Origin: Arcticibacter eurypsychrophilus
Lineage (GTDB): Bacteria; Bacteroidota; Bacteroidia; Sphingobacteriales; Sphingobacteriaceae
NCBI RefSeq assembly: GCF_001730525.1
Contig: NZ_MDFN01000004.1
Span: 62,001 to 126,000, forward strand
Direction of reading: 5' to 3'
Length of the DNA: 64,000 nucleotides
The position numbers and the translations under genes are program-made. The first letter of the stretch is position 1, and each line of letters opens with the position of its first letter. The notes beneath the pieces were generated by a model, which saw only the letters and a program-made list of their open reading frames with translations, did no database searches and was not told where the DNA came from. This document shows, piece by piece, positions 1 to 9,284 of this stretch.

Positions 1-124
1 GTGTAAATAAGAATTTTATCTAACTATTTAAGGAGAGAATCTAGCAGGTTAATTAATTACTCATCAACTTTAAATTTGCTGCTAAATTCAATTGTAACTT
101 TCCATTGTAATAGGCATTGATTTA

Positions 125-1651
125 CTAATCAAAATCATCTTCACTGATTGTATTGCTGATAAATGCGATGCGTTTACTATCCGGAGACCACGATGGTGTA
201 TTGATAGAACCCTGACCTCCGTACAGGTAGGCGAGCACTTTTGGTTTGCCCCCTATGATTGGTAGTAAACGAATATATACTTGTTTATAAGGAGGATGAA
301 TTCCGGGTTCTACATCTTCTTTTAGAAAAGACAAATAAACCATCCATTTGCCATCTGGAGATATATGAGCAAACCAATTATTGAAATCATCGGTAGTTAC
401 CTGTTCCTGATCCTTACCGTCCGGTTTCATTCTCCATATTTGCATTAATCCTGAGCGTACTGAATTAAAGTAGATATATTTTCCATCAGGGGAATATTCA
501 GGACCATCGTCAAGACCTTTGGTGTTCGTTAACTTTTCTTCTTTGCCACCTTTAACAGCTATCTTATATACATCAAACTCGCCATTTCGTTCAGCACAAT
601 ATACCAGGTTTTTTCCATCAGGAGACCATCCATGCAGATAGGATGGACCCACAGGAGTAATTTGCTTGGGTATGCCACCCACAATTGGTACAGTATATAT
701 AATTGATCCTCCTAATTGATTTACGTTACTGCTTAATCCTATCATTTTCCCGTCAAAGGATAATACATGATCATTATTGTTGTTTTTAATAGTTCCGGTG
801 TTAAGAACAACAGATTTTCTGCTCTTTAAATCAAAAGTGTAAAGCAAACCTTTACTATCATTGAAAATGAGACTTCTATTATCTGGTGTCCAGTTGGGCG
901 CTTGTATAGAATAAGGTACCGAATAAATAATTTCACGATTTCCGGTTGCAATTTCCATTAATTCCAAATTACTTCCTAAAGTCATTTGCGTGCTTTGGTC
1001 TGCAACTCCAGCAAACGGTATTGTAATGCGTACATCTTTGAATACACCGGTTTCCACAACGTTGGGATTATGTGAGCCTACAAATAGTCCTACATAAACT
1101 TCATTGCCCAGATCGAGGTCTGTCACTTGTTCTGTAACAAATGGTTCGCCATATTTAGCAACTCGCATGGTATATGTATTCCCTTTTCTTTCTAGTTGAA
1201 TAACATTTGCATGAGTGATTTTTGAACGGATTTCTTGTGTGCTGTCACCTGTTTTTTTTCGAAATTGCAAGGAGGTGAGCCCATCGCCATGCTCAACAGC
1301 ATTTATTTGGGGGGAATTGCCATCTAACGACTTTCGTACCATCCATCCGATTTTACGATGTTCTTCTACTCCGTTCCATCCAACAAAATCAGCACGGGTA
1401 TACAGTATGAAGTCACCTTCTATTTTTTTATAAACATAATGAAACTCATCATGATCAAACCAAATATTATAACCTGCACCGGAAATAACATATTGCTGAC
1501 TTTGTGGCAAGTAATTTCCTGAACCTGGTTTGGTGTTTGCACCAATATCAAGTTGTCCATCAAAAATGCCAATTCTTTTTTGCTGAGCGAAAGTGGAAAT
1601 ACCAAATAAAAATAGTGAGGTTATGGTTGTGATCAATTTTTTAGAGAACAT
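125..1651 (-). CDS. Secreted TolB-like beta-propeller protein
   Basis: 508 aa, ATG start. Residues 1-22 form a Sec signal peptide ending at TFA-Q. Residues about 25-215 look like a concanavalin/DUF1349-type domain, with FILYTRADFVGWNG and GWMVRKSLDG. Residues about 225-505 carry repeated TolB/WD40-like PD40 motifs such as YSPDGKYIYFNS and ISPDGKWMVYLSF, which build a beta-propeller. The protein is exported and may bind polymers or proteins; the substrate cannot be read from sequence. No TolA/Q/R or Pal gene is adjacent, so it is not the Tol-Pal TolB. It is followed by 124 bases without a gene. Family call confident, function unknown. Confidence 0.8.
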   Translation of the reverse strand: MFSKKLITTITSLFLFGISTFAQQKRIGIFDGQLDIGANTKPGSGNYLPQSQQYVISGAGYNIWFDHDEFHYVYKKIEGDFILYTRADFVGWNGVEEHRKIGWMVRKSLDGNSPQINAVEHGDGLTSLQFRKKTGDSTQEIRSKITHANVIQLERKGNTYTMRVAKYGEPFVTEQVTDLDLGNEVYVGLFVGSHNPNVVETGVFKDVRITIPFAGVADQSTQMTLGSNLELMEIATGNREIIYSVPYSIQAPNWTPDNRSLIFNDSKGLLYTFDLKSRKSVVLNTGTIKNNNNDHVLSFDGKMIGLSSNVNQLGGSIIYTVPIVGGIPKQITPVGPSYLHGWSPDGKNLVYCAERNGEFDVYKIAVKGGKEEKLTNTKGLDDGPEYSPDGKYIYFNSVRSGLMQIWRMKPDGKDQEQVTTDDFNNWFAHISPDGKWMVYLSFLKEDVEPGIHPPYKQVYIRLLPIIGGKPKVLAYLYGGQGSINTPSWSPDSKRIAFISNTISEDDFD

Positions 1652-1742
1652 TTAGGTTATTGTTTTAGGTAAAGAATAGATATTAATATAGGAATAAAAT
1701 TGGAATTACCAATACTATCGTTTAAAAATACGATAATTTAAC

Positions 1743-1766
1743 AATATCGACATATTAACCGATATT
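1743..1766 (-). terminator. Hairpin after the MpaB-type oxygenase gene
   Basis: Inverted repeat AATATCG (1743-1749) and CGATATT (1760-1766) with a 10-base loop, lying just downstream of the oxygenase stop codon on the minus strand. No strong U-tract follows, so it may be a weak terminator or only an AT-rich palindrome. Confidence 0.35.
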
Positions 1767-1780
1767 TTGTAGAATAACTT

Positions 1781-2821
1781 TTAAGCTGTTTTTCTTATGA
1801 AGGAATTATATTTCTGCTTGTACGAAACTTTGTGTTCTAAATTTGGGAAATGGCTGGCTATTTTTAGAAGGTATGGTAAATAAAGAGGGATTGATGAATT
1901 GGGAATGTTCAATAGGTTTGCGATCTTGTCTCCTAATAAATAACGCATCAACTGATGCGTATCTTTAAGTGAAATATTCGATGGAGTGACGCTGTCGAAA
2001 TAGGAGATTAACACCCTTGTTAGCTCAGATCCTTGTTCTGAGGTCTTGAAATGTCTATTACGGATCGCCAACTCAAGTGCATGAGCAGATTTGCCATCCT
2101 GAGTAATCAGGTCATCTTCAAGACCAAGAAGATAGCCAATTACGTTCCACAGGTGCAAAAATGACTGCTGTTCTTCATAAGAAATACTATGACCAAGTTT
2201 ACGAAGTCCGCGAATAACGATGAGTGAAAAAGATAAATTAGTACCAGCCATGTCTTCCTGGTTAATGGGGAACCCTAAAGTGCTATCCCACTTACCACTC
2301 CTGAGCGTATAATACCGGGCAGCTGCATGAGTAAGTCTGATTTTTAGACAACTGGCAAATCCTTTTCCCTCTATTTCAAATGCATTGGGTGCCATCACAT
2401 CCCAGATAAATCCAGCTGTATCAGTAAGGCGTTTGCCTGCATTGCTTTTTAGACGCTCAGTAAGATAAAGAACCATTGCTCCATCGGCAGCAGCGTAACA
2501 ATAAGGCAGGGAAAGTAATCCCAATAATTGCATAATTTGTTCTGCGTGCTGCACAAAAAATCTGGAACCGTTTTTCATTCTCTTTCTATCTGCCCATAAC
2601 GGTAAGGTCTGGGCATTCCTCATGAAAGCTTCTCCCAAATACTCATCTGGAAGGGGAGTCATTGATGAGTTCTGCTGAACCTGACTTAGCCAGCTGGAAA
2701 GTGCTGTTTTTGTTATGAGATCAGAAAAATTCCTATCTATGAATGATTCGACTTCAACATCGCCTTTTAACCTTTTGATAGATAAAAACTGGTTGGAATA
2801 CTGCTGCTGCTGTGTGTTCAT
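1781..2821 (-). CDS. MpaB-family (DUF2236) oxygenase
   Basis: 346 aa, ATG start, no signal peptide. It has the pattern of the DUF2236/MpaB family, which includes the fungal ER-bound oxygenase MpaB and the heme-b rubber oxygenase Lcp: NQEDMAGTNLSFSLIVIRG in the middle and HLWNVIGYLLGLEDDL about 40 residues later. Characterised members are heme proteins that cleave carbon-carbon double bonds or oxidise lipid-like substrates; a heme ligand cannot be assigned here. It is the last gene of a three-gene operon with the ABC1-like kinase (9-base gap) and a TetR regulator. The context suggests an isoprenoid or lipid substrate; that is inference. Confidence 0.75.
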   Translation of the reverse strand: MNTQQQQYSNQFLSIKRLKGDVEVESFIDRNFSDLITKTALSSWLSQVQQNSSMTPLPDEYLGEAFMRNAQTLPLWADRKRMKNGSRFFVQHAEQIMQLLGLLSLPYCYAAADGAMVLYLTERLKSNAGKRLTDTAGFIWDVMAPNAFEIEGKGFASCLKIRLTHAAARYYTLRSGKWDSTLGFPINQEDMAGTNLSFSLIVIRGLRKLGHSISYEEQQSFLHLWNVIGYLLGLEDDLITQDGKSAHALELAIRNRHFKTSEQGSELTRVLISYFDSVTPSNISLKDTHQLMRYLLGDKIANLLNIPNSSIPLYLPYLLKIASHFPNLEHKVSYKQKYNSFIRKTA

Positions 2822-2830
2822 AAAAAGATA

Positions 2831-4156
2831 TTAATCTTGTAATGATAGTTGCGGAACATAGGTATCTGTTTGTACTATTGCCTTTAGCTCATGAAGAATA
2901 TTGTATAACCCAAAATTAGTACGGTTTACGTATATGAAGTGTTTTACTCCGCGTACTTGCTTAAATTCGGGCATTTTTGACAGCATTTCACCAAACTTAT
3001 AAAGTTTATCAAAGAACGCATTTTCGCTAAAATCAAAAGTATTACTCGTGTAGGGTTTGGCAAATAAGGTAATCATTTGGCAATATACTTCATGATAGAA
3101 TTCAATTTGAGCTGGTGTATCGTTTGGTTGAATCATTTCCAGCTCTCTGAAAGCTTTTAGTGTCTTTTCTTTACTTTCAAAAAAGCCATTAGAAGACAAG
3201 GAGAAAAATGGATTGTAAAAATCGTCGGGTAGCACCTTGATACATCCAAAATCTATTACACCAAGCTTTCCATCAGGGGTAATCATAAAATTTCCAGGGT
3301 GCGGATCTGCATGGACGGCACGTAACTCGTGTTGTTGGAAATTATAAAAATCCCATAGAGCCTGACCTATGATGTTGCGCTCCTCCTGTGATGGATTAGT
3401 CTGCAAATATTCTTTTAAATGTTTCCCTTCCAGCCAATCCATCGTGATCGTTCTTTTGGTAGATAATTCGGGATAATAGGTTGGAAAAACAATATTATTT
3501 AAAACAGAACAGGCTTTAGAAAATTCAATAGACCTTTTGAGTTCCAACTCATAATCTGTTTCTTCCAGCAAACGCTCTTCTACTTCGTTCATATATATAT
3601 TTAACTCCTTTTCACTCATCCCTAATAGACGAAATGCAAAAGGTTTAACAAGCTTCAGATCCGAAGAAATAGAATCGCCCACACCTGGGTATTGAATTTT
3701 AACGGCAAGCTTCTTTCCATGGAGTTCGGCCTGATGTACCTGACCTATGGAGGCGGCATTACTGGATTTTAGGTCGAATTTATCAAATATCTGATCAGGA
3801 GTCTTACCATATAATTTATGAAAGGTTTGCACAATAAGCGGACCCGATAGGGGTGGTGCATTATATTGAGAAAGGGAGAATTTATCTACATATGCTTTTG
3901 GCAATATGTTTTTATCCATACTCAGCATTTGAGCTACTTTCAATGCACTGCCTTTTAATTTACTTAAAGATTCGTAAATATCTGCTGCATTTTCTTCATT
4001 CAGTTCATCCTTAGATAGATTCGGGTTGAATAATTTTTTCGAATAATGTTTTACGTAGTTCCCGCCAATTTTAAATCCTGTCTTTACAAATTGAGTGGAG
4101 CGTTCTACCTTACTGGTGGGTATGCTGTTTTGTTCTTTTACTTCTTTTTCAATCAT
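2831..4156 (-). CDS. AarF/ABC1/UbiB-family atypical kinase
   Basis: 441 aa, ATG start. Family motifs are present in order: KVAQ at residues 73-76 (the KxGQ motif with Ala for Gly), the Ala-rich loop AASIGQVH (134-141), the lysine of LAVKIQYPG (K153), the catalytic-loop motif HADPHPGNF (282-290) and DFG (302-304). These proteins are protein-kinase-like ATPases; UbiB and COQ8 assist synthesis of ubiquinone and other isoprenoid lipids. Bacteroidota use menaquinone, so the role here is unclear. The start codon directly abuts the stop of the TetR gene, which indicates translational coupling. An MpaB-type oxygenase follows 9 bases downstream. Confidence 0.88.
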   Translation of the reverse strand: MIEKEVKEQNSIPTSKVERSTQFVKTGFKIGGNYVKHYSKKLFNPNLSKDELNEENAADIYESLSKLKGSALKVAQMLSMDKNILPKAYVDKFSLSQYNAPPLSGPLIVQTFHKLYGKTPDQIFDKFDLKSSNAASIGQVHQAELHGKKLAVKIQYPGVGDSISSDLKLVKPFAFRLLGMSEKELNIYMNEVEERLLEETDYELELKRSIEFSKACSVLNNIVFPTYYPELSTKRTITMDWLEGKHLKEYLQTNPSQEERNIIGQALWDFYNFQQHELRAVHADPHPGNFMITPDGKLGVIDFGCIKVLPDDFYNPFFSLSSNGFFESKEKTLKAFRELEMIQPNDTPAQIEFYHEVYCQMITLFAKPYTSNTFDFSENAFFDKLYKFGEMLSKMPEFKQVRGVKHFIYVNRTNFGLYNILHELKAIVQTDTYVPQLSLQD

Positions 4157-4804
4157 CTAAAATGGCATTTTAACATTGGTGTTTTTAGCAAGAAATTTTC
4201 CGTAGTCAAGTAATTCATCTAGTGGTGACCGCTGGAAGAGATTGTACGTAACATTCACTCCTTTTTCTATTGCCTGATCGGTTTTGTCAAATCCTGGGGA
4301 GGTATCTTTCAACCAGAAGTTGAGTACAAAACCAAACTGGATCCAGAGCGCATCTTTATATTTATTGGCAAAAAAAGGACGATCCATTAGTTCGCCTGAT
4401 TCAATACCTTCTTGTATGATTTCAGCGCTGAATACTTCAAATTTAGACTTAAGTCCCTGCAGTAATTTTTTATTGCCGATACTACCTGGGGCCTTTTTTA
4501 AACTAAAAATAGCGAAGCTTCGCTTTCCTTTTAGTAATTCAATGAAGCTGTAAAATAAGCTAAGGGCTTTTTCTCTTGAAGTATATTGGCCCCACACCTC
4601 CTGAGCTTTCACTTCTGCGACAGTTGTGTTCATGAGTCCTGCCCAGATGCTGATCTCCATGCTTTCGAACGAGGTGAAATGGTTATAAAACTCTTCCTCT
4701 GGCATATCGTTTTCTTTAGCAAATATAAATACGGTTTTAGGTTGTTCGCCGTTTGTTAATACGTATTTAATATATGCTTCCTGTAGTTTTTCTTTAGTTT
4801 CCAT
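4157..4804 (-). CDS. TetR/AcrR-family regulator
   Basis: 215 aa, ATG start. A TetR-type helix-turn-helix lies in residues about 10-50, with MPEEEFYNHFTSFESME matching the turn and recognition helix. The rest is an all-helical ligand-binding domain resembling the C-terminal domain found in Bacteroidota TetR regulators. It heads the operon with the ABC1 kinase and the MpaB-type oxygenase and abuts the next gene, so it probably autoregulates that unit. It is transcribed divergently from the ROK kinase gene. The inducer is unknown. Confidence 0.78.
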   Translation of the reverse strand: METKEKLQEAYIKYVLTNGEQPKTVFIFAKENDMPEEEFYNHFTSFESMEISIWAGLMNTTVAEVKAQEVWGQYTSREKALSLFYSFIELLKGKRSFAIFSLKKAPGSIGNKKLLQGLKSKFEVFSAEIIQEGIESGELMDRPFFANKYKDALWIQFGFVLNFWLKDTSPGFDKTDQAIEKGVNVTYNLFQRSPLDELLDYGKFLAKNTNVKMPF

Positions 4805-4824
4805 AGTATATGAACGTTTTTTGA

Positions 4825-4871
4825 TTAGCTAATTGTATTTCTATATAAATATCGGGATAACCGACAGCTAA
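4825..4871. promoter_or_regulatory. Candidate TetR operator region
   Basis: The space between the divergent TetR and ROK genes holds two nested inverted repeats: an outer TTAGCT/AGCTAA pair and an inner TCGG-N5-CCGA. TetR regulators often bind such symmetric sites beside their own gene. This is inference from position and symmetry only. Confidence 0.3.
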
Positions 4872-4992
4872 ATAGCGCTTTTTTTAGTATTCGCAGGAAT
4901 ATGAGATGTGGATGAGAATTTCATTTTATTTCTTTTTAAACTATTTTGGGTATCCTGAGTTTGAAGAGCACACATTGTTTATATTGCAGAAC

Positions 4993-5715
4993 ATGGAAAA
5001 TACTTCTCAAGAAATGAAAATACTATCTATAGATATTGGCGGGACTAACGTAAAAGCAACGGTTTTAGATCAAAATGGGGAACTATTACAGGAGTATAAA
5101 AAGGTTAAGACTCCTGACCCTGCAACTCCTGAAAAATTATTGGAAGCAATTAATATACTGCTGAAGGGTTTTATTTCTTATGATATGGTATCTGTCGGGT
5201 TTCCAGGATATGTAAAAGACGGTGTTATTTTTACCGCTCCTAATCTGGATACTAATTTCTGGAAAGATGTAGATTTTAGGAAGCTGATTAGCGACTCTTT
5301 AAATAAACCGGTACGGTTGGTAAACGATTCAGATATGCAAGGCTTAGGTGTTGTAAGCGGAAAAGGTCTGGAAATGATAATTACACTCGGTACAGGTTTC
5401 GGATCGGCTCTGTTGTTAAACGGACATTTACTCCCTCATCTTGAAATTGCACAGCATCCTTTTACAAAAAACAAAACTTATGATACTTACATAGGTGATG
5501 AGGTTTTAAAAGATAAAGGTTTAATAAGATGGAACAAGCGGATGGAAAGGGTTTTGAAAGTTTTAAAAAGAGTGTTTAATTATGATCGTCTTTATATAGG
5601 CGGAGGAAATGCAGATAAACTTAATTTTAAACTGGATGAGAATATAAAGATTATTACCAACAAAGATGGGATCAAAGGGGGAGCAAGATTATGGCAGGAA
5701 GATGGCCTGAAATAG
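4993..5715 (+). CDS. ROK-family sugar kinase, polyphosphate-glucokinase-like
   Basis: 240 aa from the ATG at 4993. The frame stays open upstream to 4906, but those 29 residues are hydrophobic and unlike the family, and the phosphate-binding motif begins right after this start. Motifs: LSIDIGGTNVKATVL (ATP phosphate 1), VGFPGYVKDGVI, a sugar-site LVNDSDMQGLG, and ITLGTGFGSALLLNG (phosphate 2). The ROK zinc motif CxCGxxGC is absent. The spacing and the GFPGYVKDG stretch resemble polyphosphate glucokinases, so glucose phosphorylation from polyphosphate or ATP is likely. It is short for a ROK kinase but has an intact fold. Confidence 0.78.
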   Translation: MENTSQEMKILSIDIGGTNVKATVLDQNGELLQEYKKVKTPDPATPEKLLEAINILLKGFISYDMVSVGFPGYVKDGVIFTAPNLDTNFWKDVDFRKLISDSLNKPVRLVNDSDMQGLGVVSGKGLEMIITLGTGFGSALLLNGHLLPHLEIAQHPFTKNKTYDTYIGDEVLKDKGLIRWNKRMERVLKVLKRVFNYDRLYIGGGNADKLNFKLDENIKIITNKDGIKGGARLWQEDGLK

Positions 5716-6445
5716 CTGTTGTTAATCTGGGCTATTAAATTTTCTTTAGCTTAAATGAGTAGTTTTTGGCGAACATTACATCTCAATGAGGATATCTTCC
5801 TTTATTTGATAAAAATGGGTATTTGTACATTCAATTATTTTGGCCTCCAATTTTTTAGTATTTTGAATAAAGTTTCTATGAGGCAAATGAATATTTAGAT
5901 GGTTTATGTAAACAGCTACAGGATGTTCAATCAAGCAAGTTCCTGAAGCAATCTTTGAGTTTTTTCTTTACAACTATTCATGATAATTTGTTGTACTACT
6001 AATAACCACATGGAAATGAATAGATTTTTAATTTTATGTTAAAAAGGAAAGGCTAAACGGGCCTGATTGAAGACCTTAACAAATAGGGCTATAGAGAATA
6101 ATGTTAGCTGTTATACACCTTGGATATATGGGTTTCACAGCCATATTAGTATGCTGATTTTAATCATTCAATGATTATTATTAGGAGAGAACTGAACTTT
6201 CCTGATACTGCTGATATCAAATTCTTAGGATAATGACTGATTGATTGTCAATTAGACATCTTACATTTTTACCTCAATAGCTAATAGCAGCTGTTGTGTT
6301 AAAAAATTCTCATCGCCTAACTAATTGTCGCAAATTACCCCTTTATCGTCCTGATCAACCCTTCCAGATTGAAAATTCCAATTGTATATTTGTTATATTC
6401 CAATCTGAAACTTAACTATTATTTATCTTAACTAAATCATTAAAT
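5716..6445. other. 730-base region without a recognisable gene
   Basis: No convincing intact gene. A minus-strand frame is open from about 5963 to a TAA at 5776-5778 and reads protein-like (including LPHRNFIQNTKKLEAKIIE), but it lacks a start codon and is preceded by in-frame stops, so it may be a decayed gene. Near the right end, TATATTTG (6385-6392) is a good -7 element for the VOC gene. Confidence 0.5.
6365..6407 (+). promoter_or_regulatory. Promoter of the VOC gene with flanking inverted repeat
   Basis: TATATTTG at 6385-6392 matches the Bacteroidota -7 consensus TAnnTTTG, 53 bases before the VOC start codon. It is enclosed by the inverted repeat CAGATTG (6365-6371) and CAATCTG (6401-6407), a possible operator. 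No good -33 TTTG element is seen at standard spacing. Confidence 0.45.
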
Positions 6446-6826
6446 ATGTTTAAACAAACAAAAATATTCAGCAGTTTCTCCATCGACGACCTACAGGCAG
6501 CTAAAAAGTTCTATTCTGAAGTTCTTGAATTAGAAGTGGTTGAAAATGAGATGGGCTTTCTTGAATTGGAACTTGTATCAGGATATAAGATACTGGCCTA
6601 TCATAAACCCAATCATACTCCTGCAACATTCACAGTACTTAATTTCCCCGTTGATCAAATTGATACGGCTGTAAAAGAATTGTCTGAAAGAGGTGTTACA
6701 TTTGAAAAGTATAACGAACCAGATTTAAAGACTGATGATAAGGGTATTGCCCGTGGGGATGGACCTAACATCGCTTGGTTTAAAGATCCGGCAGGAAATA
6801 TCCTATCCATCCTGGAAACAACTTAA
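6446..6826 (+). CDS. VOC-superfamily (glyoxalase/bleomycin-resistance fold) protein
   Basis: 126 aa, ATG start, the usual length for a single VOC domain with two beta-alpha-beta-beta-beta modules. Diagnostic stretches are [20 protein letters not shown] at the N-terminus and [17 protein letters not shown] at the C-terminus, the latter containing the typical PxGN turn and the metal-ligand Glu region. Members are metal-dependent lyases, isomerases, dioxygenases or binding proteins, and the substrate is not predictable. It is followed after 31 bases by a DinB-family gene and probably shares its transcript. Confidence 0.8.
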   Translation: MFKQTKIFSSFSIDDLQAAKKFYSEVLELEVVENEMGFLELELVSGYKILAYHKPNHTPATFTVLNFPVDQIDTAVKELSERGVTFEKYNEPDLKTDDKGIARGDGPNIAWFKDPAGNILSILETT

Positions 6827-6857
6827 AAATTTATTAATAATCTTAAAACAAATAAAA

Positions 6858-7355
6858 ATGGAGTTACAAACAGTAAGCAGCAGATTGTCTTCTCTCCTTG
6901 TGCTTTATGACATGCACACTGCTTTTTTTGAAAGCGCGCTTGAAGGAATTTCAGATATTGATGCACATAGAAGACTGGATACGAAAGCCAATCATATTGC
7001 CTGGCTCACAGGTAGCCTTGTACAAGAAAGATTTGAATTGGCTAAACTATTGGGTGCAGATCACAAGCAGAAAGCAAATGAACTTTTTAAAGATCATAAG
7101 GGTATTCAGGAAAGCATTGCTTATCCTCCACTTGATAATTTTAAAAAGGACTGGAAGTTTATATCACCGATTCTCAAGGAGGAACTTGTGAGTGCTGACG
7201 ACGAAAAGCTCGACAGTTCTTTTGAGATGATGCCAGGACAAACTATGACCAACTTCGATTTAATTGCTTTCACTACTTATAGAGAGGCCAATTGTATCGG
7301 TCAAATTGCCTTGTGGAGAAGATTGCTCGGCTACGTAGCAATGAAGTATATGTAA
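6858..7355 (+). CDS. DinB-superfamily protein
   Basis: 165 aa from the ATG at 6858. The frame is open back to 6735 inside the VOC gene, but that part is out-of-frame VOC sequence, so the later start is preferred. The four-helix-bundle pattern is visible: residues 10-45 (LLVLYDMHTAFFESALEGIS), HIAWLTGSLVQERF with the first metal-type His, and a C-terminal FDLIAFTTYREANCIGQIALWRRLLG. DinB proteins bind a metal through three His and include thiol-dependent S-transferases. The final position usually filled by a His within HxGQ is changed here (NCIGQI), so the metal site may be incomplete. Confidence 0.7.
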   Translation: MELQTVSSRLSSLLVLYDMHTAFFESALEGISDIDAHRRLDTKANHIAWLTGSLVQERFELAKLLGADHKQKANELFKDHKGIQESIAYPPLDNFKKDWKFISPILKEELVSADDEKLDSSFEMMPGQTMTNFDLIAFTTYREANCIGQIALWRRLLGYVAMKYM

Positions 7356-7457
7356 TTATGTAAAGAACTTCCTTATAATTATACTTTTGCAAATCAATTA
7401 GGTATAATTGAAAGAATACCTAGTTGATTTAGGGTTAGACCCAGTAAAATTATAAAT

Positions 7458-8441
7458 ATGAAATATAGAAAGTTTAAAGAGGTGCAAATCTCAGAAATTG
7501 GGCTTGGTACTTGGCAACTTGGAAGTGCAGACTGGGGGGCGGTTAATGAAGATCATGCACTCCAAATACTTCAGCAATTTGAAGAATCTGGTGGTAATTT
7601 TATTGATACAGCAGATGTATACGGTATGGGTGTCAGTGAAAAGGTGATTGGCAAATTTCTAAAATCAACAAATACAAAATTCTTTGTCTCAAGCAAATTA
7701 GGCAGGAGAGGAGATAATGGAAATGGATGGCCCCAAAATTTCACTTATGATAACATGCGGAAGCAGGTTGAAGATTCACTAAGCCATCTTCAACTTGACA
7801 CATTGTTTCTGGAACAATTACATTGTATACCTACTTCAGAACTGGAAGCTGGTCACGTATTTGATAACTTAAGACGACTTCAGCAGGACAACCTAATCAC
7901 GAATTGGGGTGCAAGTGTAGAAACAGCTGAAGAGGCACATTTATGCTTACAACAAGATGGAATTGCCTCCATACAAATCATATTCAATCTATTTCGCCAG
8001 CATTACGCTGAAGATTTCTTTGTTGAGGCTAAACAAAAAGGGATCGCTATTATAGCAAGAGTACCACTTGCTAGTGGACTTCTAAGTGGAAAATATACAA
8101 AGGACACTCATTTTCTACCTACTGATCATCGTAATTATAATGCAGATGGGGCATCCTTCAATGCGGGAGAAACATTTTCTGGAATTGAATTTAAGAAAGG
8201 TGTTGAACTGGCAAAACATATTTCAGGCATTTTCCCTGATCAGCATACTGCGCAATGGGCGATCCGTTGGATCATAGACCACCCCGAAATTACTGCAGTT
8301 ATTCCAGGAGCTTCGAGTGTTCAGCAAGTAAAAAATAATATGGCAGCTTCTTCTTTTAATCCTTTATCCACGGAGATTCATCAAACGCTGGATGCATATT
8401 ATAAGTCGAACATAAAACCACTTATAAGAGGTCATTTCTAA
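7458..8441 (+). CDS. Aldo/keto reductase
   Basis: 327 aa, ATG start, full length. The catalytic tetrad is intact: D50 and Y55 (FIDTADVYG), K80 (SSKLG) and H122 (EQLHC). The C-terminal part has the NADP-binding pattern (IARVPLASGLLSGKY and ITAVIPGASSVQQVKNN). It is expected to reduce aldehydes or ketones with NADPH in the cytosol. It follows the VOC and DinB genes on the same strand and ends at a perfect 15-bp hairpin, so it may be the last gene of a small detoxification unit. Confidence 0.9.
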   Translation: MKYRKFKEVQISEIGLGTWQLGSADWGAVNEDHALQILQQFEESGGNFIDTADVYGMGVSEKVIGKFLKSTNTKFFVSSKLGRRGDNGNGWPQNFTYDNMRKQVEDSLSHLQLDTLFLEQLHCIPTSELEAGHVFDNLRRLQQDNLITNWGASVETAEEAHLCLQQDGIASIQIIFNLFRQHYAEDFFVEAKQKGIAIIARVPLASGLLSGKYTKDTHFLPTDHRNYNADGASFNAGETFSGIEFKKGVELAKHISGIFPDQHTAQWAIRWIIDHPEITAVIPGASSVQQVKNNMAASSFNPLSTEIHQTLDAYYKSNIKPLIRGHF

Positions 8442-8444
8442 TAC

Positions 8445-8479
8445 AAACCGGTCAAAATAACATCTATTTTGACCGGTTT
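8445..8479. terminator. Perfect 15-bp hairpin between convergent genes
   Basis: AAACCGGTCAAAATA (8445-8459) and its exact reverse complement (8465-8479) enclose a 5-base loop, 3 bases after the aldo/keto reductase stop. The T/A runs inside the arms allow it to end transcripts from either strand. Confidence 0.75.
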
Positions 8480-8580
8480 ATACTTCATCTGTAACATGTT
8501 GCTAACCTTTGCCTGCATAATATGCGGCATGGTTATTAATCAGACTATTACTGCTTAGATAAACCCCTTTTTTAACTAAT

Positions 8581-9222
8581 TTATTGAATCAGCTTATTGA
8601 TAAATTCAGCTACTTTCGGATTACTATAATCTGCACCTCCAACATGATGAAAGGCAATATTTCCCGATTTATCTAAAATTACCGTCGTTGGCATAGACCC
8701 TGAAAAATATTCAGAGGGCATTTCACTCGCTGGTATATAAACAGGTAGATTAAACTCCTTTCTTTTCATAAATGCAGCAGACTTTTTCATCTTACTGTCT
8801 ACATCTACCAAAAGGAACAATACTTTTTTATTGTCCTTGTATTTTTCATATAAGTTATTGATGCCAGGCATTTCAGCAATACAAGGAGGGCACCAGGTGG
8901 CCCAGAAATTAATAAATACAACTTTCCCTCTTTGTTCTGAGAGCCGGATCCTATTACCCTTTTCGTCAGTAAATAGTACTTCCGGAGAAGCGGCTTGTTG
9001 AACGACTGCAACATTATGATTTGCTGTTGGATTAGTAGGTATATTCGGTTGGAATAATCCCACCTTCATTAAACCTTGAATTACCCATCCCTTCACATTG
9101 GGACTTATGAATAGAGTAATTACAAAAACAAATAATATAACCGTGCTAATATTTGAAAAAGTAAACCATTTTCTTTTTTGAAGGCTTGAAAATTGTTTTT
9201 CCTGTGTTTTGATTGTGGACAT
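8581..9222 (-). CDS. Membrane-anchored TlpA/ResA-like thioredoxin
   Basis: 213 aa, ATG start. One transmembrane helix at residues about 25-41 is followed by a periplasmic thioredoxin domain with redox motif WCPPC (C111, C114) and the cis-proline loop MPTTV. TlpA-like proteins reduce disulfides or act as thiol partners in the periplasm. It is the last gene of the DUF2892-rhodanese-TlpA unit that reads from an upstream GTAAC-N4-GTTAC promoter near 10.0 kb. A close paralogue with the same architecture lies at 27427-28035 beside an RND pump. Confidence 0.87.
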   Translation of the reverse strand: MSTIKTQEKQFSSLQKRKWFTFSNISTVILFVFVITLFISPNVKGWVIQGLMKVGLFQPNIPTNPTANHNVAVVQQAASPEVLFTDEKGNRIRLSEQRGKVVFINFWATWCPPCIAEMPGINNLYEKYKDNKKVLFLLVDVDSKMKKSAAFMKRKEFNLPVYIPASEMPSEYFSGSMPTTVILDKSGNIAFHHVGGADYSNPKVAEFINKLIQ

Positions 9223-9284
9223 GATATGCTGTTTCTTAATTAAGGTTTAATCCATGCTGTAATCTTGCTTCAGCTGAAGAAAAT

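Noticed and set aside
8491-8506. Partial GTAAC-N4-GTTAC-like string after the 8.45 kb hairpin
   Set aside because: The second half-site is broken (TGCTA) and it lies downstream of two convergent genes, not at a promoter.
9268-9279. Palindrome CTTCAGCTGAAG between rhodanese and TlpA genes
   Set aside because: Fully self-complementary without a loop, short and single; not convincing as terminator or operator.
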